DNA of 64,000 nucleotides from Cyclina sinensis (GCA_012932295.1 JAAONU010000006.1:32886882-32950881), one strand, 5' to 3'. Counted from the stretch's first letter, positions 1 through 14,100 are shown. Notes: generated by a model not told the origin, from the sequence alone. Numbers and translations are program-made.

Positions 1-224
1 AAGATGTTGAAAGAGGAAGAAAATCGGCCAGCATTAAAGTTAAGCGTCAACCTGGGACAAACATTCGTCGGTATTTCAAAGACAGTCTAGTGAGATAGAG
101 ATTTCATAACATGTTGATTGTAAGGAACAATTAGCAGCCGCTTAATGGCATTTTAATTTGTTAATTCCACACCTTTTTGTCGGTACAGTGCCGTATAAAC
201 AACATACACCAAGCTGAGGTATAT

Positions 225-737
225 GAATGATAAATACCATATATGTTACTAAAATACAAATTATATATGAAATACATGTCGATTTCGGTGTATATCCTTA
301 TGCGCAAATTTTCCACAACTCACCGATTTTCTTCCTCTTGTAAAATCTTTCCACTCAAAGATACTTCAAATTCCTTGGGTAAATATGTTATTTCTGATGT
401 AAAGTAATGAAAAATAACTTTGTATGAATTAAATTCAATTTATTTATGAAATACAGGCCGATTCCGTCCTATATCTGTATGCGAAAATTTTCCGCAACTC
501 ACCGATGTTCTTTCTCTTGTCAAATCTTTCCACTCAAAGATACTTCAAATTCCTTTTGGCAAATATGTTATATCTGATGTAGAGTAATGAAAAATAACTT
601 CTGTATGACTTAAATTCAATTCATTTATGAAATACAGGCTGATTTTGGTGTATATCAGTTTGCGCAAATTTTCCGCAACTCGCCGATTTTCTTTCTCTTG
701 TAAAAGCTTTCCACTCGAAGATATTTCAAATTCCTAT
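225..737. repeat. tandem repeat, about 180-bp unit, three copies
   Basis: Three successive copies share a core running from 'ATGAAATACA..CGATT' through 'CAACTCACCGAT' to 'CTTCAAATTCCT'. The core word recurs at about 313, 492 and 673, giving spacings of 179 and 181 bp. The copies differ by scattered substitutions. There is no coding potential. It looks like a short satellite-type array. Confidence 0.85.
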
Positions 738-799
738 GATTATTACATTAATTATATTATATATTCATAAACAATGTTGTATATCATGTATGAAACATA

Positions 800-865
800 G
801 GTCGATTCCGGTAATGCAAAGTGAATTCCGGTAGATTCCGGTAAAAATGGTCGATTCCGGTAAAA
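800..865. repeat. short repeats of GATTCCGGTA
   Basis: Four closely spaced copies of (G)ATTCCGGTA(A) directly follow the 180-bp array, whose units contain the related words CGATTTCGGT and CGATTCCGTC. It may be a degraded edge of the same array. Confidence 0.55.
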
Positions 866-1516
866 CGTGGGACCGTAATTTACATGCCTTTTTGAACATT
901 CCAGTATTGAAAACATTATAAAAGGTAGTAGATTAGTTTACAGATGAATAAGATTATGTCCTCTCACTACAGGCATGCCTTTGTAATGCAAATAGGTAGA
1001 TTCTCTAAGCCCGCACTCGGGTGGGTCTCCATCTATTTTGAATTATTTGTATTGCCTTGTTTAAAAAATGATTTGTTTTGGATAATAACTGTCAATATGT
1101 AGGAATTTCTTTTTGCATTATAAGTTTTATATTAATTATTAAAGTGAGTTCACCTTTTAAATAGTGCAATGCTAAGTTTTCATGAATTAGAGGCATTATA
1201 AGACACTGTGATGGATATAAATCATAAATATTAATTTGAATTACCAGTGTGAAATCAGAATATTAATCTTTTTTTAATTCTACAGTATTTTATTGGTACC
1301 AAAATATTTATCAGGTCGACTGTATAAATGATTAGCGGTATGACTGAAATTTAAGTCAAATTTGATATCTTAAGTTTTGCACTGAAAAGTGACATTTTGA
1401 GAACTTGTAAAAAATTGTTTCTCTGAAAGGTAATGTTGGTCATTTCTCCCAAAGTATGCTAGTTATCACTCTCAATGACTTCTAATTGGGCATTTTCTGT
1501 GCATAAAAATACAACT
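866..1516. other. AT-rich DNA, nothing recognised
   Basis: I see no exon, no RNA gene and no repeat structure that I can name in this stretch. Confidence 0.5.
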
Positions 1517-1600
1517 TGTAGTTGGATTTGGAAAAAGACATTGCCTATCAAAGATTTTCTCGCTGTCCCTTCGACTAATTAGCTGGACTAACCTAGGGGG
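1517..1600 (+). repeat. left half of a dispersed inverted repeat pair
   Basis: This block, with the words GGAAAAAGACAT..GCCTATC and TTAGCTGGACTAA, matches the reverse complement of 4672-4757 at roughly 80 percent by eye over about 80 bases. The pair brackets the two foldback elements between them. It could be two independent copies of one family or the arms of a larger element. Confidence 0.6.
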
Positions 1601-1759
1601 TGAATAGACCTGATACCCTCTAATATAGGTCATTTAAATGATGAGACAGGAAAAACTGTCAAACAAAAGTTTTTGTTATAATACTTATGTAGGTAAACAG
1701 TTTTTCCCTTAGATTATTTAAAGGTTTCAGTGGTTCTCAAATTTTCAAACACTCCTTTC

Positions 1760-3148
1760 AGTTAGTGTCAGACGTTTAGACCCCTTGTCACCTAGACCCC
1801 TTTAAATCTTAAATTGAAGGTGACACTCAGACCCCTTGAAGACACTTAGACCCCTATTTTTTTTAGACACTTAGACCCTTTATTTCGAATTTTGACAGTA
1901 TATTTGATGATTTTTTTTCTCATATCTATTCGAAATAATTTTTTTTTTGTTAGGGAATGTTATTTTTATCAGTTTGATGATTATTTACTTATAATAATTA
2001 ATAAATGAAATCCAAAATATTAATTAAAGTGATACCAAAACTTTTAGAGACAAGGAATGGATTAAAGAAATAATGCATGTACATGTATTTTTATAATAAA
2101 CATGAGTTGCCAATTTTTAAAGCAAGACCAATCAAAAGTTACTGCAACTGAGTTCTTAAATGAGATACCATCATTTACCAATGAAATATAATTTAACATA
2201 TGAATAATTAAATTAGTAAAAGTGATATAATAACTAATTATTTCTCAATTTGCCCTTTGTTTATATTTCTTTAAAAGAAACAACAAATAATTATAGGTGA
2301 TCTACATTAAAAATTTATGTAAATTTGATAAAAATAGGTTCAGCAATAGTTCAAAATTAGATCTAATAAAAGTTATTTTTACAAACATATGGAATATATA
2401 TCCAATCCAAAATATACAGAAAAAGTAATTAGAAGAGAATATCAATAATTTATTGTATTCACTTCTAACGTTCTAAGTCTTTTTTACACTCTTGCACGTG
2501 ACTATAAACATCTAAGTTAAATTAATTATTATAAGTCGAGCTTGCTCATATGGCTTAGGCTGGTACCAAGGATAAACAACCCTAATCAGTCAGTCAGTCA
2601 GTATAGGTGATCAATTGGCTTCAAAGTAACGGTGGAGTTTCCAAGTCTGAAGCAATCTGGCAAACACCAGTCCACTTTAAATAATCCTATCAAATAAAGA
2701 AATGACCATCACTTTGCTCTAGTCTTGCAAATTATGCAACATAAAACATATGCAATAATTTAACATTAATTATTTAATACTTACTATAATCTTAAACACC
2801 TCTCCTGATATTTAACACCTCTCCTGATACTTAACACCTCTCCTGATATTTAACACCTCTCCTGATAGTTTTTCCCCATAAAATTAAGTTTCTTTTTGTT
2901 CTTGATCCTTTTCAATCAAGTTTTACCAAAAATCATTATTTTATTGCTATAATATCAATTAATATCTAATTTAATAATAATAAAATCAATCTCATGGCTA
3001 ATTGAATATAATTAAACAGTCCTTAAATAAGGGGTCTAAGCGTCTTTTTAAAAAAAATCAGATTAGGGGTCTAGGTGTCTTAGGGGTCTAAGTGTCATCT
3101 GAAATTGAAAGGGGTCTAATTGTCAAGGGGTCTAACTCATCTGTACCC
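1760..3148. mobile_element. foldback element A with terminal repeats built from GACACTTAGACCCC words
   Basis: The left end (1767-1885) contains five or more copies of (GACACTT)AGACCCCT. The right end (3027-3147) is its reverse complement with the same internal order, giving imperfect terminal inverted repeats of about 120 bp. The interior is AT-rich and has no ORF, so the element would be non-autonomous. A related fragment lies at 28009-28455 and shares both the left end and about 300 bp of interior. I cannot assign a transposase family. Confidence 0.75.
2792..2868. repeat. 19-bp tandem repeat, four copies, inside element A
   Basis: The unit ATTTAACACCTCTCCTGAT is repeated four times with one or two changes. 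Confidence 0.9.
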
Positions 3149-3793
3149 AATTTCTAACGTATCCGAATACTATTCACATTCTGAAATATCAACAAGACCC
3201 ATTTAAGAATATGTTCGAATTTAACTTCCTTAAAATAAATACATAGATTAAGTTCGAACAATAATACAGTAAGAGACATATTACGTTATTATTATAAAAC
3301 TCGTATGTTTCTTCTTTCTTTCAGAAATTGAGACAAATGATATTTTTTTTTACCTCTGCACCGTAATAATAAAACGGTGCTGGCTCCAATTTCATTTCTT
3401 GTATTTCAACTGGGATTATTTAACTCATTAACTCGGCTTGAGTAGATTTATGCTGAGACTATTTTGCTAAGGTCACTTTTCATCGGCCTTTTTTAATCAA
3501 GAAAGTCTTCAGAATATTGTTCAGTTGAAGTCAGCTGAAAGTAGTACAACATGTGATATTAACACAAGGTAGCAAGGCACTTCACCCCAGGACACTTAAC
3601 CCAACGACTTGAACAAGACACATCAACCCCAAAAATCGGTAAGACACTTCACCCCACAAAATTAATTTTTAGAAATATATGTTAACTAAAACTTTTTTGT
3701 ATGTATTTAGGTATTTTTGTATTATTTCTGTATATCAAACAAAAAAAATGACAGGCTAGTTATTCTTGTTATATTTTGGTTTTAAAACATTAA

Positions 3794-3826
3794 GCAGAGA
3801 CGTAGATTACAAATATACGTCTCTGC
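3794..3826. repeat. perfect 11-bp inverted repeat (hairpin)
   Basis: GCAGAGACGTA and its exact reverse complement TACGTCTCTGC are separated by 11 bases, in the interior of foldback element C. Confidence 0.8.
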
Positions 3827-3904
3827 ATTAAGTAAATAAAAAAAAAAGACAGACAATTTATTCATGTCATTTAAACTGTGTCAATGTCAATTTAAACAAT
3901 GTCT

Positions 3905-4060
3905 GTGGGACTTTCTAAGGGTGCCATCAAATCTACACTTGTGAGTTATTTACTTTGGGCACCAAATGTAACCTGGAAAAATCTTCCTGCCCCAAGCTGG
4001 GTTTGAACTCGGGTAGCTTCGATTACTAAGCGGACACTCTACGGTGTCGCCATAAAAGCT
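3905..4060 (-). mobile_element. tRNA-derived SINE
   Basis: Read on the minus strand, an A-box-like start (near 4044-4052) is followed by a B-box GAGTTCAAACCC (3999-4010) and an unrelated tail. This is the arrangement of a tRNA-headed SINE. No complete cloverleaf is apparent, so I do not call it a functional tRNA. Confidence 0.55.
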
Positions 4061-4462
4061 ACATGTAGTTGATAATCAAGGGAGTAGAAGTACCCTAGTA
4101 CACCTTTGCTACAATATTTACTTAAAAGGAAAACTCAAATTATACATTTCAAAGGAATTGTTAGGGTTACAGTTGATTATATACTGACAACCTTTCTTTG
4201 CAAATATTGCAGTCGTTAAACAAGAATATTGAAATTATTAGTTGATATTAATAGTGACATTTATGCAATGACCCTATTCCCAGCCAAACAGCAAATTCAG
4301 CTGATAAAACCATTTAAAATGCTAAATGACTCAAAATACACAAATAAATGCAACTATTAACACCTTTTTGTACCTAAAAGTAACAAAAACAAAATGGGCG
4401 AGGGGGTGAAGTGTCTGGGGGGGGGGGGGGGTGAAGTGTCTGGGGGATGAAGCATCTGTAAG

Positions 4463-5104
4463 CCTAGGAACTGGTCATGACATTTGGTTTAAAAAAAAAT
4501 CATTCATTCATTCCTTCATTCGTTCGCCCATCCATCTGTTTGTAATTTAGCCATTTTAGATTTCAACGTTAAAATGGATGACTAAAACTTTACCTACATC
4601 CTTTTTTCAAAGTTTCAGCATATGAATGAACTAATGCATAATTTGAATTGCACATTTCAACTTTTTAATTCTAGTCCAACTAATAATTTCGAAGAGACAT
4701 GGAGAAAATTTTGGATAGGCTATGTCTTTTTTCCAAGTGCTATGGTTTGACAATAATAAAAAAATGTCTATGAAATGGGTCAAACGGTCAATGCCAAGCC
4801 CAAATCTATCAGGCTACTTGCTATTAAGTGAACATAGTTGTGGATGTCTGAGTTAGTCAAAATAATTAAAGATGCCTTGAGCATATTCTGAGATATTTTT
4901 GTTTTGGGTCAGAATCTCGCTATAACGAAGGAGAGATATTGACCCATAAAAAAAATTACACAATATCTTGACTCGCCTACAATTAGTTGGACTAATGTCT
5001 TTGTATGCTGTACTTCAGTTGAATGTCTTTCACTGGCCATGCTGTTATGGTACTTAAGTGAGTCTTATAGGGTCATCCTGGCTTTCTTCTTACCTTTATT
5101 GCAG
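4463..5104. other. AT-rich DNA upstream of the first recognised helicase exon
   Basis: It contains the right half of the inverted pair (4672-4757). I found no convincing upstream helicase exon that splices in phase to the exon at 5105. Confidence 0.5.
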
Positions 5105-8100
5105 GGTATATACATGTAGTTTTCTGCCAGAGATGTTTAGAGGTTTTCAGTGTTTCTTGGCAGTTTCAAGCCTAGCTGGTGTGTCAAAGACTATACACTT
5201 TGAGTGTAGCGTACATAGACTTGATAGAATATTTCTTCAGCCATGTGTGTACAGAAAGTCAAGTTCAAGACTTAAGCATAATAAACAGGAGAAGAAGCAC
5301 AGGTATTTACCCATTCTGCATCATTGCCCAAACCCCAGAATAACAAGTGACTACCTAAGCTGAAGGTCATTTCAATTTTCAAAAACTTAAACCAGTTCTA
5401 AGGAACATTTTGCTTTGAATTCTTAAGATTTAAGAAAGTAAGAAAATATTCATCATATAAAATATCCAGGAAAATATCAAGTGGCAAAACCTGGATGAAC
5501 GTTTCATGAGGCTGCACTTAATGTCAGTTAGAGATAAGGCCTTATAAATTATTTTGTAGGAAATTAGATTACTTCGTTTCCAGTATCATTTTTGCAGACC
5601 ATTCTTGAATATACATGTAACTCTTTTTCAGTTAAACTTTCAAGTTTCAGATTAGGTTGCATGTAGTGACAGAGAACTCTTAAATTTTTGCTTGACCAAA
5701 TTAAGCCATTTTGAAGGATTTTTCTTTTTTTTTTAGCTTTCTTTGAAATGCCTTTCCAACAGTTTTGAAAATCTTGTTGCAATAGAACAACTTTTAAGCA
5801 CTGTTGTGATTTATCGGTTGTGTGGACAAGCACCAAAAATGCAACTTAAACTACCAATGAGAATTTTAATTTTCACTCATTAGCACTATTTTTACAGGAA
5901 AACTAAATGGCCACCAAAACAAAGTCTGCCACAGGCAAAAGTACCCGAAGAGCTCCGGCTGATTTATCTTGACAGGAAAAAATTGTTACAATATGCTCCT
6001 ACACTTGGAGAGGTATGTAATTAGAACTCGTATTGCAGCCAGGTTCCCAAACATTTTTCATCTCTTAAAAACTGTAAAATCTAAATGCTGTACTTCTTAC
6101 AGTCAGTTTTGGAACTGTTACCTTGACCTTTGAACTATTAGATAATGCCAAGCTAATTCATTTCTTAAAAAAATATTGTTTCTTAATGTTATTGACATTT
6201 ATTACACCATATCACAAGAAAGTCAGATTGAATTACTTTGACCTTTACCTTCATTGTGACCTTATTCATGGTCGGTCTTATTTAATGTTGATTTTTTTAA
6301 ACAGGGGCAGTTCCAGGATTTCAGGTTAGGGGGGGGCGCAAAATGTTCGGCCCAATTTGTGTCCGTTTTCTACCTCATTTCAACGGTTGTGGTTATGCTA
6401 GAGTATACTGATTTGGCAATATCACATGGGCCTCTGATTATTCAATTCAATGTTGAACAATAAAGTATACATTTTTTAAAGACATAATTAAAATAGACCT
6501 ACAATAACACCTATGGTCCGGGAATTTTAGTGGGTGTGCGCAGGGTGTGCCCCTCTCTGGATCAGCTAGTGCTTTACGATGCATTTAATCCAATCAGAAA
6601 TTCTTCTAAGAATAGACAAGAATATAATTATATTGTGTAGCATAGAAAAATTTACTTGGTATAAATCTCTTGACTTCTTACATGTTCATCTTTAATACTG
6701 TATTTCAGAAGTTATCACTGGAGAATTATGAAAAGAAATTTACAACTTTACTTCATCTAGAGGAAATACAGCAGGAGACTAACCTTAGAACTTTTGATCT
6801 AAAAAATGTAAGGACTTTGGTTGGCTCTTACTGACCAGGAACTGAAAAATGGTGACATATTCCTCAAGACATTCTGAACCACTTTGACATTTGAATTTAT
6901 ACAGTCTTTTAGACTGATGTGTGACTCCTAAAACTTGTAGGAAGTTCCATCAAAAATGTTTTACTCTACCATGTACACACAAGGCTGAAGTTTTGATGTG
7001 GTCCCATTCCTTGCTTTCAAAATATTGCCTGATAGTGCCTAATTTTCCTAGTCCAAAAGAAGCTACGGTATTTATAAAATTCAGTAAGTCTACAATGATT
7101 TAGATCAACACAATCTCTAGTCTTTCATAGGTTAAAAGCTCTATATATTAAAATAGGATGTAAAGTACATGTAGGTACACCAATGTAATTAGGTGCTGGT
7201 CAGATCCATGTAAGAAGATTTGAGGAGAGTTTTTGTTGCTGTGTCATTATATGATTATCTTATATAAAACCAAACTTTTTTATGCCTCTGAAGGGAGGCA
7301 TATAGTTTTTGAAGTGTCTGCCCTTCAGTCTGTCCATCCATCATTCAATCTGAAAACTAACATTTACCATAATTTCCTTATTAGTAAGTGGATTTACTTT
7401 ATAGTTGGACACAACACCGCTTAGGACAAGACCTTCCCGTCGACCTATATTTATTTGACCTTGACCGCTGAACGACAAGTCTTCAGCTCAAAGATCAATG
7501 AGCACTTTGGGGGAATGTCATCTTACAGTGACAGTTCCTGTTTAGGTTCTGTCAGTATTTCATGCAGAGAGATTAATTTATAAATTTTACTTAATAAGTT
7601 TACTCCTGGGTCAGTGACCACAGCTTCCATTGATAAGGTTTAAATCTGCTTTGCTGCACCAAAGGTTCTTTGTAGTATAATACAGTTACATTTACCCTGC
7701 TTGCAACAATGTTTGCCTTTGAGAGCAGCAAAAAACTTGAAGAGCCTGAAGAAATTTGTGATCTTAACCATGAACTGGACTGTTTTACAAAGTTATCAGT
7801 TAATAACTTCATATCAGTAATATATAGCACAGTCTAACTGTCTAAGATGAATGATGTACAAATTGATTTTAGATTTTGAGCCTGTTCAGGATAGAAAAAA
7901 ACATCATTTTGATTGTTCCAGGTAAAGTTTCGGTATGATGGGAAATACTTTTACTTGTATGTACCTGCTATTGCAGCAGGAAACTTGTCTGTTTCACCAG
8001 AAGACCAAGTCATTGTGACACATTCAACTAGCAAAGAGTTACCTCATCAACTGGCTACTGTGTACAAGGTAAACAGTTTGATTAAATGGATTATCTTTGT

Positions 8101-11100
8101 ACATTGAATAAAAAAAGGAAATCTCAAAGATAAATAATTTTGATGAACAAATAATAGAAATATTGTCATTCTTTTTATCATATGCAGACAGTGATATTCA
8201 TGAAACGGACATACCCTGCAATAAACCAGTGTTATACTGCATATATCTGTTTTACTGGCACATTTGCTACAAAATGAAAAAAAGTAATTAAGAGCATATG
8301 TCAAAAATGTTTTCCATTAGATATTTAGACATTTACAAAGAGATCAATAGGAACAAATGGCTATCCACCCAAGTACAACAACAACCGTCTGTATAAAGAC
8401 GTACATGTATATTCAGGCATTTAATTGTAGGAATCGAATGGTTATCTACAGCTGGAATTTAAAAGAGAATTTCATGAGCAGTATGATCAAGATTTACCCG
8501 AATGGGATGTCAGATTTATCTTTAACAGGTAATTTTATTGGTTGTACCAAGATCAGTTTGTTCTGTTTAATACATTTCAGCAATAAGTTCGTGTTATACA
8601 AATACACAATTTAAGCATTCTTCATATGTATATGTTAAGCAAGTTTGGAATGAGCATTGTGATATCAGGTGACTTCACCCCCTATTATATTAATGTGATG
8701 TCAATGTTTTTCTCTGTGTTTTAGTTAAATGTTGATGTTAAGTGGAAATTCATGTTTTTAAATAAAAATATCGAAACATTTTGAAATGTAGAAGTCTTAG
8801 ACCTCTGTCCATAGCAAGAAGGACACTCCACTGTCCAGTGTTTGTTGTCAGGTTTTAATTGGTGCTGTAACTATAATCATATGTAATTGAAATATTGAAA
8901 GACTGTTTAACATCAAGACTTACATGTAGTTAAAGAAAAAAGAATTCGGGAAAATTGCATTGGCAAAATTAGTTTGTTTGTTGTGAAAAGTGATTTTAAG
9001 CCCAAAATTGCAAGAATCTTTGATGGATTATGAGCTTATAACCATTTTATCTGATGGTTATTTCCAGGATATCCCTTCGAAGGTGCCACAATGCACTCAG
9101 GTCATGTGAGAAACTTGGGACAAGTGGTAAGTTTATTTAATCTTATATTTTTTTCATTGTAGTTTATAGTCTAATATTTTTTATAAAGCACTTCAATTTA
9201 TCTGTTCAAGTTTATCATCAGGACTGGTTGCCTAAATGACCAGTGCCCAAAACAAGTTACAGCAGACGTCACTGAAAGTACAGCAGACGTCACTGAACTG
9301 TAAAAAAATGATAAATGATTGTGTCTAACTTTCATAACAGTTTCATATAACAATAATAGTATTGATAGTAATGACTGATGAACTGGACTTTGTTTAAATC
9401 ACCACTTTCTTTACTTGCACTGTTGTGTGTTTAGATTTAAAAATAAAACTTACAAGCATATTTATCAATGATAAAAAAAATGAAGTTCAGGGAATAATCA
9501 ATTACTGTTACAAACGTATAGCTGAGTTATAGTCCTTTGTGGCAATATGTCCATCCCGTGCCATACCTCAGTAACCAATGCATGAAATTTAATGACACTC
9601 AATAGAAATATTTATAATCAGTACAGGATGGTGTAAGCTCAAATTTTACTACAATCAGATTAGTAGCACTAGGGTTATACCCTTTAATTAATTAACTATA
9701 CAGTGTGTAAGGCTAATAGACTCATACATGTAGTTGGAAAACATAATCATGTCACTAAACGAAAACATGTTTCATCAGTATAGGATGGTGCGGCACATAA
9801 ATAAATAACCCCTGAGTTATGCCCTGTGATTAATGTTTGTACCGTATATCAGATATAAAACTTCCAAGGGATGTTCTTTGCATGAACCTCTACCAAGGTA
9901 TTCTGTTTAGAACTCTTGTTGCTATGGCAACCAAATTTAAAAAATATCATCAGGACTGGTTGCCTGAATGACCAGTAAGAAAAAACAGGATAAGTATTCT
10001 TTCAAACTACAACTTCTAAGGCTGATATGTTAAGAATGTGACATGGTCTGGTGGTCCTCCATCATAGATAAAGGGATAAAGACTTTTATTGTCTGTCTGT
10101 CTGTCTATTCATCCAGTCTCATAACTTACTAACCAATGGATGATATCTCATGAATCTCAACATTCATGAATCATCATTCTGGGGTGGAACAGGCTTAGGT
10201 ACAAAGCTTGTTTTGATCATAGTTGTAGTATGGATAGGTGTCAAACGACGACATGATCATTTAGCATGTTTCTACAGTCTTTTGCTGAGGTTTTTAGGGA
10301 TAGTGCAAGATACAGAAAGAATCCCAATTTCAGAGTCACCCATGGTTCTTTTTCATGCTCACTATAAAGCACTGCTGTATAGGACTGATGTAATATATCT
10401 TCCGAAAGACCAGATGTAAAGTTTAATGAGTTCACTAACTCATGCACAAGGGATTACAAGGCATGCTTTTAACCAGTAAACCAAGGATTGACTTCAAATT
10501 TAGCACATTTGTATATTTAATTGTATTTACTGAAAATCTTTTTGAAATTTCATATCACATTAAAGATTTGGCATATTTACATTCGGTGAAATTATGTCAG
10601 ATGTTCAGCTGAGAATGACAGGCATAAAACATGTTTTGATGTTTCTTCTTTGACAGTTCTATTTCCTGAAGAAACTAGATTACAGCCTCCATGTCATATG
10701 ATGAGCTCAGAGCTTTTTGATCAGAACTTGAACAAACAGCAACAAAGAGCAGTCCGACAGATACTGGCCGGAGAAAGCCGTCCTACACCATATATAGTCT
10801 TTGGACCTCCAGGTATGTCAATATGGCAGTAAAATTGCAACAACCCATGGAGTGTAGCAGATTAAGTCAGATAATCACAAAGCTCAGATTAAGTGATGTA
10901 GACTAGCTCTGTTGGTTTCAATACCTTATCATTTGCTAAAACACTGGTAAGATCTTAAATAATGTCAGCGATTTTTATATTAGGAATATCATTAATGTTA
11001 TACTGCACATTCAACACTATCATATAAACAAAATTTAGCCCTTCCCCACCCCACCCCACTCCACTTACATAAACTAACACATTCATTGACACCTGTAAAT

Positions 11101-14100
11101 CTTACCATCAAAAAGGCATTGACATTAATCCCAGAGTGTAAAAATGTGGTCCTCAGATTAAACAGTCAAGGAATGCTATAAAAACTGGATGATCAAGATT
11201 TGAAAACTCCCATGATACATGTAAAGTAATCATTAATAAGTAAGAACTTTAGAAAAAGCTCAGTTAACACTAAATATTCCAAAAAATTATATTTTAATTA
11301 CCGGTATCACGATTTTACAGTACCTCCATTTCAGATTGTTAACAACCAACAAGCTCCTGTTGCTTCACAAATTTGAGTGAAATCATAAAGTTTCCCAGTG
11401 CTGTTAGAATATCTGGAAAGTGTTTATTATCCCATAGTTTCTTCTTTTCTCTACCCACCCGATTAGCATGCACTTATAATTCATTCACAGACCTGTGATA
11501 GACTGATAGAGCCAAGGAGTGGTTTATACCGTTGTTGACTAGTAATTACCAGTTGTCTCAAGGATTGACAGTCATGGGTTGAGAAAGATGGCAGTTTCTT
11601 ACAAAGGCTGAGAGTTTAGTACTGGTCCTTTCTAGGAGTGAAGATTAAGCACACTGCCAGCCCAACATGGCTTTGACTGTTGAAGGGCAATAAACTCAAT
11701 TCAACCAAACCTGTGACAGATTAAAATAATTGCATGCATGGCTTGCTTAAATTACATGTTGTTACTTTTGTTTCTTTTTACAGAATATTTGTTTCTAAAG
11801 CTACGATTTTGAAGAAATAAAGATTGGATACAATTTGTGGTTCAATACAAATAGCAACAAACTTGTATTTAATCAGGTCTTAAGAAGCAATTGGTCTTTC
11901 TAACGGACCTTATTTCATTTCAGTTTTTAGTGTTGGTTATTTAAAATTGCTATATTTTCACATGATTTTAAAATATTCACAGTAGCCATTATATTGAGAT
12001 TTTACTGTACTATTATTACAGGTACAGGTAAAACGAAGACTATAGTAGAAGCAATTTTACAGATCTATACCAAGCTTCCGTGGTCCAGGGTTCTTGTCTG
12101 TGCACCATCCAACAGTGCTGTTAATTTATTGGTATGTACAATCAAGGACAAAATATTACAGAGTGCTGGACACTGACTGTACAACTTAAGAAATGGATTC
12201 ATTTAAGACATTGTAATTATTTCACGCTTGATGATGATAGATTATTGGTAAACAGACAATACATATGGGCATTAATTTGAAGAACCTGTAACAACCTGTT
12301 TGGTTTTCTCATGTTTATTTATAACAAAATACATAGAAAAATTTAAGAGAAAAATACATCATACATTTTACATGTATGTCATAGTGGTGTTTTGAGAGTT
12401 TAAGATTTTGTGTTACATTAAGGAAACCATATCATATTGAAACAGTGAACTAATTTCTAAAAAAGGTTTGTTTTTCTTTACCGTTGGAGTGTTCATATTT
12501 TCCAGGCTAAAAAATTACATGAAAGTGGTCATGTGAACCCAGGAATAATGGCAAGACATTTTGCTGTCAAGCGTCTGGAGGACACTGAGGTAAAGTCTGT
12601 AGTTTAGATGCTTGCATGTATAAAGGGGTATGCAGCCAGAACTGCAAATATGAGACTTACAAGTTTATGTGTTATGGTTGGTTACCTTTTAGGCAAAACC
12701 CATGGGATGTAGAATTATAAATCACTCAAAGTTTAAGAACATAGAAGATTCCAGTCAGATTTTCCATGAACATAATTCTTTTAGCTTTGAACAAAAGATT
12801 TGATACAACAAACAAAAACAATGCAATTCAAAGATCTACAGTTTGTCTGTACTCGCATTTTCAAACTGTGTTCATTTTCAACTAAGTCAGCCTTCAGTCT
12901 TGTTCAGTATCAGATACATCAGGTCCACAGACTTACTTTATATCTTCATAATGTACATTTATAAATGTTCAGGGTATTCCAGAGTGTGTGAGACCATACA
13001 GCCGTGTAATTGATAACATCAATACAGCATTTAAGTACCAGATAGTTTTAACGACGTGTAATAGTGCAGGTGCTCTTTACTCGCTGAAACTTCCAGAGGG
13101 ACATTATACACACGTTTTTATAGATGAGGTAAAACTGTTATTTTTTTTGTAATTTTTACTTGAGCATATGTAAGCACACTTAAAATGCATTGATTAAAAT
13201 CTGTTCTTAAAAAGATAACATCCTGTTGTGTACATGGTTTCAGGTAATATTTGGTGTGTGTTGAAAGTTCTGAATCTGTGTTATAAGTATATTGAGGTTA
13301 TGACCATGACATCACTTACCAACTTATTTACTCACTGAAGAAATATTACCAATATTTCCTATTTTTATATGGATTAAATAAAAAGTGCTTTCTTTGTATG
13401 GCTTGAGTTCATTACATGTTAATATTTAAAGGCTGGTCAAGCTACAGAACCAGACGCCCTTATCCCATTAACTCTGGTGTCCAGTATAGATGGACAGGTA
13501 AGCACAAATGAAAACTATTATCATTCTCTTAGTTTATTTATCGTTAGTACTGGTTCCCCATATGACCAACGTCCCCTACAGAATTTAGTTATTTTTGGCT
13601 GTGGACATAGGAGCTCAGTATCCAATAGAAAAATTTGATGACTGCTTCCATGAGTTCTGACCAAACAAATCCTGCTAAATTGACGAATGGAAAGTCAGTC
13701 AAATTATAGGATTCAAACACATGAAATTCTGTTATTGGAGTACAGAGCTTTAACCCTTTAACTTCTGCTCATTCTTGTTCTATATACTAGTAGAGTGACT
13801 GATAAAATGTCAGAGCACTTAAATTTGCTTTTTTGTGCTTCATTTTAACAGTGGCTTCTGGTTCTTGTTGAGGTAAATGCTTCAAGTTTCTGTCTTCCAT
13901 GGGTAGACAATATCTGGTCTTGCAGTATTTTCTGCTACAGTTTGACAAATGAATCAAAATCTTCTACAGACCACTTTGTGAATGAAATAGATGTCTTCTA
14001 TAAATATTTAACTGCTTACAGTATTACATGTAAGAATGTGAATTTCAGCTGTGCAAATACCTAAAAACACAGCAGTGTTTTTAAAAAGAAGGAATTTTAA

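Larger units (their letters stand above)
3567..4462. mobile_element. foldback element C with CACTTCACCCC ends
   Basis: The left end (about 3577-3661) carries GCACTTCACCCC, GACACTTAACCC, GACACATCAACCCC and GACACTTCACCCC. The right end (about 4394-4455) carries the reverse complements GGGGTGAAGTGTC (twice) and GGGGATGAAGC, with a run of G between. The layout is the same as in element A but with CAC in place of AGAC in the unit. The interior is AT-rich, holds a SINE (3905-4060) and a hairpin (3794-3826), and has no ORF. Confidence 0.65.
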
